A stretch of DNA of 64,000 bases from Halicephalobus mephisto (lineage: Eukaryota > Nematoda > Chromadorea > Rhabditida > Panagrolaimidae): positions 1 through 64,000 of the forward strand of contig SWDT01000226.1 in NCBI GenBank assembly GCA_009193035.1, read 5' to 3'. The notes under the pieces are model-generated. The model saw only the letters and a program-made list of their open reading frames with translations. It was not told where the DNA came from and did no database searches. Below, piece by piece: positions 54,346 through 64,000 of the stretch. Positions within the stretch are counted from its first letter, which is position 1, and every line of letters begins with the position of its first letter. The position numbers and the translations under genes were made by a program.

Positions 54346-54599
54346 AAACTGTCAAAATTATTAAAACTTTAAAAAAGTAAATTTTTATTACTTCCCTGGG
54401 GGCACGCTAAGTGTACTCGGGAGTCCCTGGTCGAAAAACTTTGAACTTGGGACATCGTTTATTTGACATGTTTGTGTTCTTTTTTTGGTGATTTTATCCA
54501 CGTCAAAATGAATCCAGATTTGTTCTCTTCGGAAGGAAGGACAAATGATTTTTCTAAAAAGCGAGAAATCGGTCAGCGGGCAAAGGAATGAAGAAATAG

Positions 54600-55230
<631 letters not shown>

Positions 55231-55233
55231 CAC

Positions 55234-55571
55234 AGGTTTTCTGAAATTCCACCTAACTGAACGGAATCAACACGTAAGAACCCCCTGATTACGGTTTTTA
55301 CATTATTTGATTTTAACTGTTCACAATCGATGACAGGATTGGAATCCAACAGAAGATTGATAGTAACTGAATGTAATCAAAGTGTTTGGACCATGTTTGT
55401 TCCCTGTTAAAAAAGTATTAGTACATTGATTACATTCAATTACGATCAATCTTCTGTTGGAATACAATCCTGTCATCAATTGTACTCAGTTAGAATCAGA
55501 TAATGTGAAAACCGTAATCAGGAGTTCTTACGTGTTGATTCCGTTCAGTTAGGTGTGATTTCAGAAAACCT
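55234..55571. mobile_element. ~340-bp foldback element with long inverted arms
   Basis: Left arm: AGGTTTTCTGAAATTCCACC, AACTGAACGGAATCAACACG, TAAGAAC.CCCTGATTACGG, and ACAGGATTGGAATCCAACAG. The right arm reads back the same blocks in reverse order, ending GGTGTGATTTCAGAAAACCT. Arms of roughly 130-150 nt enclose a short loop near 55400. No coding capacity; a large MITE or foldback transposon is likely. Confidence 0.75.
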
Positions 55572-55574
55572 ATG

Positions 55575-55790
55575 GAGAATCTCACTTAGGTTCTACAGTA
55601 CTCCATATTCTTTAGTATTCAGGCTATCGCTTCAGATACTGCACAATTACTTGTAACTGACTATAATCAAACAAACTCGATTATTCTCAATTATCAGTAA
55701 TCATTCGACAGCTGTGGAGAATCTCACTTAGGTTCTACAGTATCTCACAGTCCCTGATATTCAGGCTATCGCTTCAAATCCTCTTTCTAA
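55575..55790 (-). repeat. dispersed repeat, two copies (reverse orientation of 8555 family)
   Basis: Two copies of GGAGAATCTCACTTAGGTTC, TACAGTA, and TATTCAGGCTATCGCTTC. Their reverse complement matches the repeats at 8555-8990. Confidence 0.6.
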
Positions 55791-56189
55791 TCTAGTTTTC
55801 TGTTCCAACAATTAAAATTATAATAAAAGTTATTGTCCTGATTTGAAGTCTGATCAGGACAACGTGATGGTAGTTTTGAAAAAATCAAAGATAACAATAT
55901 TTGGTTTTATCAAAGTTGACAGTCAGAGCTGGAAATCGAACTTTAGATTTTCCACGTTGAGACAATGTTAAATTTTTTTATTTCAAAAAATTGTCTTACT
56001 TAAATTGACAATTAGAATTTCATGTCTGGATTTTTAATACTAGTCGGGATCTGGTGTTATTTTTATTACAATTGACAGAGATTGAGATTTGGACTTTTCG
56101 TGTTAGGATGAGATTTCGAAGTCATACTTTGGCTCGAAAAATTCAAGTAAATCCTATAAATTTAATTAAAACAGTTTTTTAAAGTAAAA

Positions 56190-56500
56190 AATTTTAACAT
56201 TGTCTCAAAATGAAAAGTCTAAAATCCGATTTTAGATTGTGATTGTCTACTTTGGTAAAATGAAACACGAATATCAAGTTCTCAGTATCAATTTAGGTAC
56301 GACAGGTTTTTGAAATAGAAAATTCATAAATGTTGTCTCAAAATGAAAAGTCTAAAATTCGACTTTGGATTTTGACTGTCAACTTTGGTAAAATGAAACA
56401 CGAAAATCAAATTCTCAGTATCAATTAAGACAGATTTTTGAAAGAGGAAATTTTCCAGTGTTGTCTCAGCACGAAAAGTTCCAACTTTAATTTTTAATTC
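56190..56500. repeat. tandem repeats, ~125-nt unit (TTGTCTCAAAATGAAAAGTC)
   Basis: Two good units and a third diverged one contain TTGTCTCAAAATGAAAAGTCTAAAAT, TTGACTGTCAACTTTGGTAAAATG and TTCTCAGTATCAATT. Confidence 0.7.
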
Positions 56501-56830
56501 TGCTTATCAACGTCGATAGAGAACATATTGAGTACATTGCCTGAGGGTAAATTGTACCAGCTGACACTGTTTCTGTATTTTGTAGAAGTTCAGTAATCTC
56601 ATACCAAAGATATTTGTTTTAGGAAGTCCCAATTTCGATTTTTTAATTTCAATATTAATTTTTAAAAATTTTTCAATTTTATAAATTTATTTTTTTAATA
56701 AAAAACAGAAATTCGTCTTTTTCCTAATGCAAAATGTTTCCTTTTGCGAAACAAAGTGGGAAAAATCAAATTTTTCGGAGAATTAATGACCGGTCAAGTG
56801 GATTGCCTAAGGGTGGATTTGCGCAGATGA

Positions 56831-56944
<114 letters not shown>

Positions 56945-57066
56945 TAAAATAATTATATTTTTCTAATTTCCAGACATCGAAGTATTCTGAAAATATTGAA
57001 TAACTTAAACCTCTCCTGAAACGAAAATTTAACATCCAGTTTCACATGGAAATCAATGACGCTTAC

Positions 57067-57143
57067 TGTTGCGAAGGTTTTTTTCTTTTTGAAGTCCACT
57101 CAGAAGGAACTCGGTGTCTTCGTCAACGACGTTTGGGATCTTC
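57067..57143 (-). CDS. orphan internal exon of an unrecognised gene
   Basis: Bounded by TTTTCAG and A|GTAAGC, a 77-nt exon (acceptor phase 2, donor phase 1) reads KIPNVVDEDTEFLL then SGLQKEKNLRN. It has strong coding composition and near-consensus splice sites, but I found no partner exons on either side. Possibly a relic, or part of a gene with large introns. Confidence 0.4.
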
Positions 57144-57149
57144 CTGAAA

Positions 57150-57870
57150 ATTAGTTGAAGAGAAATGAATCGTTACAGAAGATAACCTAGGTTTAGTTTC
57201 CTTTGTCAGCCTTAATCGAATCGTCGATTTTGGTTTAAAAATATAGAATTTTAGCATAATTTCTCTCCAATCACATATCCCAACCAGTTGTAATTTGTTT
57301 TCATATAAAATTCGATCATTTTTTTTCAAAAATACGTAGCCAGTAATGACGTTATATGAACTGCAGAAAACTACTTAAATCCTAATTTTCGTTATCCATC
57401 TTCATAATCGTCGATTTTGGTTTAAAAATATAGAATTCCAGATTCTTCAATCAAAAATTAATTTTTTTTCATGCGAAATTCGATATTCTAGAATACGTAG
57501 TCAATGCTGACGTTGCCATGAATCACTTCTGAATTCCTAAATACACAACTTGGGAATTAGTCCCAGTTTACCAAATCCCGGTCTTCTATCTGCCCAAATA
57601 AGAATCTTCAATAATTCTGTAGTTTCTAAAACTTCAAAAATCATTATCAATTCTGAGTACCGTCACTCTCATCCAGTCCCTAGCTTAACTTCCCAGAGAC
57701 CTATTTCCTTGTCTTCTAAACCCCACAAACTAATTTCACTCAGCCTTGGATCACGAAGAATAACTTCCCGATTCAAATCCCAGAAATTTCTACAAAGCTT
57801 CATTAAAACAGAGACCGAAAAATGAAAATGACCAAGTGAAGAAAACAACAGACAAATCACCCATTATCGA
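57150..57870. other. 3' flank of PCNA, no gene recognised
   Basis: A block GTCGATTTTGGTTTAAAAATATAGAATT occurs twice (near 57222 and 57410). Frames at 57550-57860 are open on both strands but lack splice context or family resemblance. They are probably 3' UTR and spacer. Confidence 0.35.
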
Positions 57871-57872
57871 GG

Positions 57873-58788
57873 TTAACCTTCCATCTCAGCTTCGTCTTCA
57901 ATCTTAGGAGCCAAATAGTAACGGACATATCCAGCTTCTTCAATCTTGTATTCAACGACGATCGGGACGTTCTCGCTCAAACTCAGACGTACACGCTCAC
58001 TAAGTCCAGCAGCCTTGGCGAATTGAAGCATGTACTTGATGGAGAAGGTCGAGTTGACAGCTTCACTGACTTCAAAGGTAACCCCGGCTTCGTCGTTCTC
58101 AGCAGACTTCTCGCCATTGTAAGTGATCACGTTAGATCCAGTTTCGCCTTTTCCGGAGAAAACAACTCCTGATTTCGTAGCTGCAATGGAAACAGAATCA
58201 GAGAACTGACTCAAGTCACGACAAGCCTTGGCAAATTCGCTGGAAGGCATATCGATGGTAGCAGCGTACTTCTGGTCGGGAATACCGAGATGTTCGTTGT
58301 CAAGATCCATGAGCTTGATAGTGATTTCCTGAAGGGTAAACCATTAGTCAGAACGGTTTTGTGAGCCGAGTAGAAGGAAATCGATATATGAAACCCACTT
58401 GGTTCTTGCTCTTGTTGGCGTCATGGAAAGCGAAGGTAACATTGTCCTGATCGTGATCCGTGAAACGCAAAATGCACGTGTCATCATTGTTGGCACATTT
58501 CAGAGCCTTGGCGACGTTCGTCAAGTTAAGTCCGAGGTTGATTGTCCTGTCACAACGGTAAGCTTCAAAAAGATCAATTCCGAGCTTGAGAGAAACTAGA
58601 GCGACGTGAGACGAATCCATAGCCTACAGCGTTATGAAAGTCAGTTGATATAAAATTTCTTCAAGATAACCAACCTGCAAACAAATGGCGTTCTCACTGC
58701 AGTCAAACGGGGCGTCGTTGACGAGATCCTTGATGGCATCGATTATCTTCTTCAAAAGGGAAGCTTGGGGGAGTTGTGCTTCGAACAT
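57873..58788 (-). CDS. pcn-1: proliferating cell nuclear antigen (PCNA), DNA sliding clamp
   Basis: Exons 58788-58675, 58623-58399 and 58328-57873, all phase 0, give 264 residues, the usual PCNA length. The trimeric ring encircles DNA and tethers polymerase delta, ligase and other replication and repair factors in the nucleus. Diagnostic stretches: start [39 protein letters not shown], which includes the DNA-facing region; [13 protein letters not shown], the interdomain connecting loop that binds PIP-box partners, with the Asp-x-Glu-x-Leu-Gly-Ile-Pro core intact; [12 protein letters not shown]; and the C-terminal [10 protein letters not shown]. Nothing is missing. E2F-type sites lie just upstream. 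Confidence 0.97.
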
Positions 58789-58919
58789 GTTAGTTTTTGA
58801 TGTATTAAGTGAGACTCTAGGTACTAAGATTAGAAAGGAAGACGATAAAGAAAACAAAAACGAAATCCACGAGAACCGAAGGAGGAAACTGGAAAAATGA
58901 AAGAATCAAACGCGGTGAA

Positions 58920-59036
58920 ATATTTCGCGCCAAAATTCGGAACGATGTTTTCGCGCCCGGTTTGTCGCTCTATTGGGTATTCCTGGACAGAGAACACAAG
59001 AAAAAAGGAAAGCTGGTACAGAAATGAGCGCGAAAC
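58920..59036 (-). promoter_or_regulatory. three E2F-type sites upstream of PCNA
   Basis: TTTCGCGCC at 58923-58931 and again at 58949-58957, and GCGCGAAA at 59028-59035, all match the E2F consensus TTTSGCGC on one strand or the other. They lie 135-250 bp upstream of the PCNA ATG. Cell-cycle control by E2F is well established for PCNA genes of animals and plants. Confidence 0.75.
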
Positions 59037-59109
59037 CAGGAAAGTTTGGCTATCATCAGCTCTCCAGTCCGACACGATCGAACTTGTCGATTTCGAAATT
59101 TCATATAAA

Positions 59110-59870
59110 AATTAAAAATTATTTTTAATTAAAATGTTTAATTTCGAATTAATTCAATTTTAAAATTCGGAAATCTCGGAAAATTAACAATTTTAACGGT
59201 CATCAAAATTGCCGATTTCGAAATTCCATATATGAAATTTTAAAATTTATTTTCATCAATTTTGAATTAATTTTAAATTTAGTTTTAATTTAATTCAAAA
59301 CAATTAAAGTTCGAAAATTCAGCGATTTGAAAAAGTTAAAAATTGAATTTTTACGAAATTGTCTCGAAACGAATTCCTAGAACTTTTTAGAAACTTCCAG
59401 AATCTGGGATTTCAGATGCTGATTCCAAAATTAAATACTATGAAGATTATAAAAGACCGTTACTACGAATCTGTCTCACCACGAATTTCTAAAGCGGGGA
59501 TTTTGGGATTGCGGAAAAAATAAGAAAAAGCGAACCAAAAACGACCAAATTTGCCATTTTTTCACTTTTGTTCTCTTTACGCGGGAATTCAAAAATTCGA
59601 GAAATTTCGAAATTATAAATAAAATTAAAAACTTTTTTAACACGAATTTTGGAAAATAATAAAATCGGAAAAATAAGAGCGAACAAAAAACGACCAAATT
59701 TGCCATTTTTTCACTTTTGTTCTCTTTACGCGGGAATTTGAAAATTCAAAAAATTATAATTTTATTTTTGATTTTTAAAAATTTCATGGAATAAAATTGA
59801 AGTTTAAAATTACTGTACCTCAGATACAGTATATCAGTAAAAATGTACAGTTAATTTAAAAAATTAAAAT
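59110..59870. repeat. A/T-rich spacer with a duplicated ~70-nt block
   Basis: CGACCAAATTTGCCATTTTTTCACTTTTGTTCTCTTTACGCGGGAATT occurs at about 59538 and 59690. The rest is A/T-rich. No gene is seen between the PCNA promoter and the chemoreceptor stop. Confidence 0.6.
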
Positions 59871-62800
59871 TTAACTTTTTTTGTACAAATTTTGAACATT
59901 TCGTAAGTAGTGTCGTCGAGTTGCTTCTTTTTGAGGAGTCTTTGGGGATATTACTGTAATGCCCCATTGCTGCTTGAGGTGCTTGAAGTACTCATGAGCG
60001 GCAGTGCCTGAGGGTCTTCTGAGATCCAAGGGCTTCGGTTTCTTCTTCATGAGATAAATCATCATCGCCAACATCGCATCAATGTGGATCGGCATTAACT
60101 GAAATTTCAAACAAAAATAACAATCATGAGTACTACAGTGATCAATAGATGGAGCAAAGAAAGTAGTCATTTATAAAATCTAGTCACTTTAAAGATTGTA
60201 GATAACTTTGTTGCTTTTCTGTGCGAAATAGGAATAAAATTTGAAATTTGAGTACTGCAGTGATAGTTATATTTTTTTGGATTTTAGTGGATATTTTGAA
60301 ATATAAAGATTAAAAGTGAAGAGAGGTCTATACTTTATGTAATGCCGGTCGGGAAGGCTGTAGGTCTATTCAGAGAGAGTATAGTTTGGGGAAATTAAAG
60401 ACGGAATGGTTGTAGAAACAAAAATTACAGGTTATAGTGGTTTCCGAAAGCTCCTAGAAGTTCCTTTTCAGGTGATTTCATAAAAACTTGTCTGAATTTT
60501 CATATTAAAGTATTAATTACGAAATAATCACCATACAAATCAGAAAATTATAGGTTACTGTGGTTTCTAAAAACTCCTAGAATTTCCCCTTAAAACCATT
60601 TCATAAAAAGTTGTTTCAATTTTTACAATAAAGTATTGATTATGAAATTTCATAAAAGTACGAAATAACCATTTCTCGAAACAAAGATTACAAATTACTG
60701 TGATTTCCGAAAACTTCTAGAAATTTCCCTCGAGATCATTTTTTAAAAAAGTTGTTTCAATTTTTACAATAGTGTTGATTACGAAATAGTCGTTATAAAA
60801 ACAGAAATCATAAATTACTGTAGTTTCTGAAAACTTCTAGAAATTACTTTTGGGATTATTTCGTAGGGATATTTTTTTGAATTTCCATAATGACAGTATG
60901 ATTATGTTACTAAAAATACTCACCACATAGGACCCCTCCAGCGTCTCCATGTATCCCACAAGATCAAGTCCATCTCCGAACTGCCTGGCAATCAGACTCA
61001 ACATGGAATAAAGCGAAAAACAAATTGAATGACAGAAGGATAACGGCAACAACCATTTCAAAGCTACAGTATTTTCGTTCAATTGGTAACTTTTGGACAA
61101 CGAATAATCCACCACCCTCACGTTTCTTTGTTTTTTGTTGATTATATACAACACTATGTCTCCTACAGTAGTCCCCAGATCGAAGAATAAAACAATGTAG
61201 TGTATCTTCAGAAGACTTGAAGCCGAGTGCTCAGAAGTCACTCCACAGTAGATCCTTGGCGCCAAAAAGTCCTCATTATGGAAGAGAAAATAAAGAATGA
61301 AAAATACCGTAGTCCACTGAAAAAAGTTATTTATGAAAAATTAGGATTCTTGAATCTTTCAAAATCTAATGTAGATTTTCAGAATTCTCTGTAATTTAGT
61401 AGGTTATATAATTTAATAGAAGATGATAGAATCTTCTGCAATCTAATGAAGATTTTCAGAATTTTCTGTAACCTAGTAGATGATAGAATCTTCTGCAATC
61501 TAATGAAGATTTTCAGAATTTTCTGTAATTTAGTAGGTTCTATAATCTAATGTAGATTTTAAGAATTTTCTATAATCTAATGAAATATGATAGAATCTTC
61601 CGCAATCTGATGTAGATTTTCGGAATTTTCTGTAATCTAGTAGAAAATTCTAGAATATTCTGAAATTTTCAAAATGATCCAGAATTCCGTCGAATTTGGT
61701 GAAGATTTCCAGAAACTAATCAAAAGCTTTTGGAATCCTTTAAAATTCCGCAAGTTTTCAGAATCCAATAGAAATTTTTCGAAATTTTAATTTTTAGAAA
61801 ATTCCAAAAATTCGCTTCGAAATAATTTTATCATTTTTATTCATAATTTTTACAATTACAGTAAATTGTTTTTTTCAATTAACTTTGACGTGGAAATTAC
61901 CAAATTTATTATTTTTAAAATTCTTTATAAATTTCAAAAATCTATAAAAAAATAAATTTTAAATACCCAAATTAGTAATCTATTACGGTAATTTTAGTAA
62001 CAGTTTAAATATAGTCTTCTGTCATACAACCTACGCATTACCGTACTCCCTAGGGATCTACTTTATCTCAGATGTATAACAATCATGGCACTGTGAAAAA
62101 TTGGAAATGAGAATTATTACGAAATCGTCTCACGACGAGGTTTTGGAGCATTTTTAAAAGTGTAGAAATCCAAGTTTCAGATATTAGTTCCGAAAAGTTC
62201 TTTCATGATTTTTGAAACCTTCAGAATCTCCCGTAGGATTCTGAAAAGATTTTTAAAATTTTTGAGTTTTTGAAACGTTCTGAATCTCCCGTAGGATTCT
62301 GAATAAATTCCAAGAACTTCTACGAGGTTTTCGAAGAATTCAGAATCTCCCATAGGATTCTGGAAACTTAGAAAACCTAGTGGAAGCTTTTCGACTTTTT
62401 GATTTAAAACTACAAAATTCTAAGAGTTTCAAAAACTCCCATGATACTTTCAAATGTCTTAGAATCTTCCACTAGATTCTAGGAATTTTCAGAATCCTAA
62501 ACAGTTCCTATAGATTTCTAGAAGTTTTCAAGATACTAGAAAACTCCAGAATCTTATGAGATTCTGAAATGTCTCAAAAACTTCCGTTAAATTCCGAATT
62601 TTCCACGGGTTATTAGATAGGTCATGAAACTTACGGTAAACAAGGCAAAGATCCATCCTAGCCAATTTCCGAAAACTTCGTATCGCTTGACGAAGAAAGT
62701 GGCCAATGTTCTCTCCACGAAGGAACAGAAGTGGACAACGGGCATTCCGAAGACGTAGACAAATTGCGGAACTCTGAGAGTTAAGATAAGCCAGGTCGGG

Positions 62801-63099
62801 ATTAGCAGATCACAGGGGTCCCTGTAGGTCCGATACATGATCTGACTTCTCAGTTGAGTCACCACCAAGGACACAGCATGGATTAATGCGAAAATAGCTG
62901 CATTGATAATGTTAATTTTGAAATTAAAATGAATCACTGTTCGAGATTTTTGAAATTTTGAAAAGCTTAAAATAAACAAAAAAATGGCCAATATACTGAG
63001 AACAATATCAGTCAACTGTATGATCGCCAATACGGTGGATTCCGCATACAAGACAGCTTTGGAGCAATAACCCTTTGGTATCACTTGATCTGACGACAT
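59871..63099 (-). CDS. seven-transmembrane chemoreceptor, Sra superfamily (Srab/Sra/Sre/Srb type)
   Basis: Exons 63099-62635, 61316-60924 and 60098-59871, joined in phase 0, give 361 residues. Seven hydrophobic segments are visible: TM1 VLAIIQLTDIVLSILAIFLF, TM2 around NIINAAIFALIHAVSLVV, TM3 around VYVFGMPVVHFCSF, TM4 across the first splice (WIFALFT|WTTVFFILYF), TM5 around IHYIVLFFDLGTTV, TM6 WLLPLSFCHSICFSLYSML, TM7 after the second splice (HIDAMLAMMIYLM). The cytoplasmic end of TM3 has ERTLATFFVKRYE, the ERxxATxxxxxYE signature of the Sra superfamily of nematode G-protein-coupled chemoreceptors. The start is the ATG giving MSSDQVIPKGYC. Expression in sensory neurons is expected from the family. 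The introns contain tandem repeats. It starts 88 bp after the MIF stop on the same strand. Confidence 0.82.
60430..60850. repeat. tandem repeats in a chemoreceptor intron, ~120-nt unit
   Basis: Four units contain ATTACTGTGGTTTC(C/T)(G/A)AAAACT(C/T)CTAGAA(A/G)TT(T)CC and AAGTTGTTTCAATTTTTACAATA. Confidence 0.7.
61380..62580. repeat. short tandem arrays in the first chemoreceptor intron
   Basis: 61390-61660: five ~57-nt units of ATAGAATCTTCTGCAATCTAATGAAGATTTTCAGAATTTTCTGTAA. 62200-62570: eight or so ~45-nt units of TTCAGAATCTCCCGTAGGATTCTG. In the latter, AGAATC and GATTCT make each unit partly palindromic. Confidence 0.7.
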
Positions 63100-63187
63100 G
63101 ATGCGGGAAATGCTTGACAAATAACAAGAATAATGACCAATGGAGCAGACTAAAGGGGCATTAGGAACGAAGAGGCATAAACGAGCC

Positions 63188-63735
63188 CTAGGCGAACGTG
63201 TTGCCGTTGAAACCGACTTCTTTTGGGCTCAAGTCTGTTAGCTTCACGTAAAACCTAAAAGACAACCTATCATTAACAAAGTTCATATATGAACAATCTC
63301 CGGGGAAAAATGTAAGTAAAAAATAAAAACGAGAAAGTTGAATAAGATTCCCTGGAGATTTTCGTCAATAAAATAACTCTACCTGTCTTGTGGGATCTTC
63401 AGGTGCTCAACAACAGCTTCGGTAATGGTCTTCACAGTGTCTCCCTTGCTGTTACGGAATCCGATGGACTGGAGCTCGACAAAAGCACACAAATCTGCCG
63501 AACCCCCAAATGACATGATAGCATCAGTGTTAATGACTACATTCACGTACTGAAAGACCATGGGGAGGATGAATAACTTTCAAGAGGATAAAATAACCAA
63601 AGTTCATATATAAAAAAAACTTACGGATTCTGGTTTCGAAGTCACATTTGCGACGACTTTGCTCAAGGCCAAAACTGCAGATTCTTTGGAAAATGCAGTT
63701 TTAGTAGCATTAGTAGTGATGATCAGAATCGGCAT
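63188..63735 (-). CDS. macrophage migration inhibitory factor (MIF) homologue
   Basis: Exons 63735-63625, 63549-63383 and 63254-63188 (phases 0 and 2) give 114 residues, the family length. The Pro after the initiator Met (MPILIITTN), the catalytic base of the tautomerase site in MIF, is present. Other family landmarks are KPESYVNVVINTDAIMSFGG, LQSIG and the C-terminal FYVKLTD...VGFNGNTFA. The vertebrate CxxC redox motif is replaced (LCAFVELQS has a single Cys). MIF proteins are trimeric and leave the cell without a signal peptide; in nematodes several paralogues exist and I do not assign one. It lies immediately upstream of the chemoreceptor gene on the same strand. Confidence 0.92.
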
Positions 63736-64000
63736 GGTTAAGAATCTGAAAAAAAATAAAATTAAAAAAGTCAAAAAATTAAAAAATTAAAAAAATTAAA
63801 AAAATAAAGACAAACTGCCAACGTTGCCCGCAACGTGCGGTTTTTGGTTTCTTCCATTTTCCGTTCAATTCTTATCAATTTTTATTTTCTATTTTGTTTT
63901 ACTTCTTGATGATAAAATGAACGTCTCAAAAAGAAGAATATTAAATTTAGATTATGCAAGGTTGATTGCCAAAGGAAAAAGATCTTTGTTTTTGTCCGGA
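63736..64000. other. MIF upstream region
   Basis: Directly 5' of MIF lies an A/T simple run (AAAAATTAAAAAATTAAAAA) and then GTTGCCCGCAACGTGCGG, a small palindrome-like GC patch near 63815. No further gene is seen to the window edge. Confidence 0.35.

Overview
The window is nuclear DNA of a nematode, most probably a rhabditid. Its introns start with GTAAGT-like donors, end in TTTTCAG and are often only 40-50 nt long. The recognisable proteins also fit: a seven-transmembrane chemoreceptor of the Sra superfamily, a MIF homologue, PCNA, a glycine-rich secreted peptide and an ABCC transporter. Most non-coding sequence is very AT-rich and consists of degenerate tandem arrays, foldback elements and dispersed repeats. 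Exon coordinates were set by hand from reading frame and splice signals, and may be off by a base in places.

Layout. 1-2657 (minus): 5' part of an ABCC/MRP transporter that runs off the left edge. 3598-31811 (minus): one large tandem-domain protein tyrosine phosphatase gene. Its body lies at 3598-14814. Five candidate first-exon sets (17468, 22702, 23973, 24883, 31811) all end in codon phase 1 and so look like alternative promoters. Both phosphatase domains carry active-site losses, and the second has a large basic insertion. A gene for a secreted cysteine-rich protein (9465-11680, plus) lies inside one phosphatase intron.

36.7-45.3 kb (plus): three tandem paralogues of an unfamiliar two-exon family. 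Each has an N-terminal block that recalls the stonustoxin-like (SNTX/MACPF-related) fold, a helical middle, and a Cys/His C-terminal module that probably binds zinc. They share upstream sequence and look like mosaics of one another. This is my best candidate for an undescribed system. A small gene for a secreted Gly-rich peptide (39278-39655, minus) sits among them. The cluster is loosely bracketed by two copies of a dimeric repeat in inverted orientation (32.1 and 51.1 kb).

46-57.8 kb is mostly repeats, with a broken cytochrome P450, two identical tRNA-Pro(TGG) genes, a foldback element and a few orphan exons. 57.9-63.7 kb (minus) holds PCNA with three E2F-type sites upstream, the chemoreceptor, and MIF only 88 bp upstream of the chemoreceptor, a spacing that would suit an operon.
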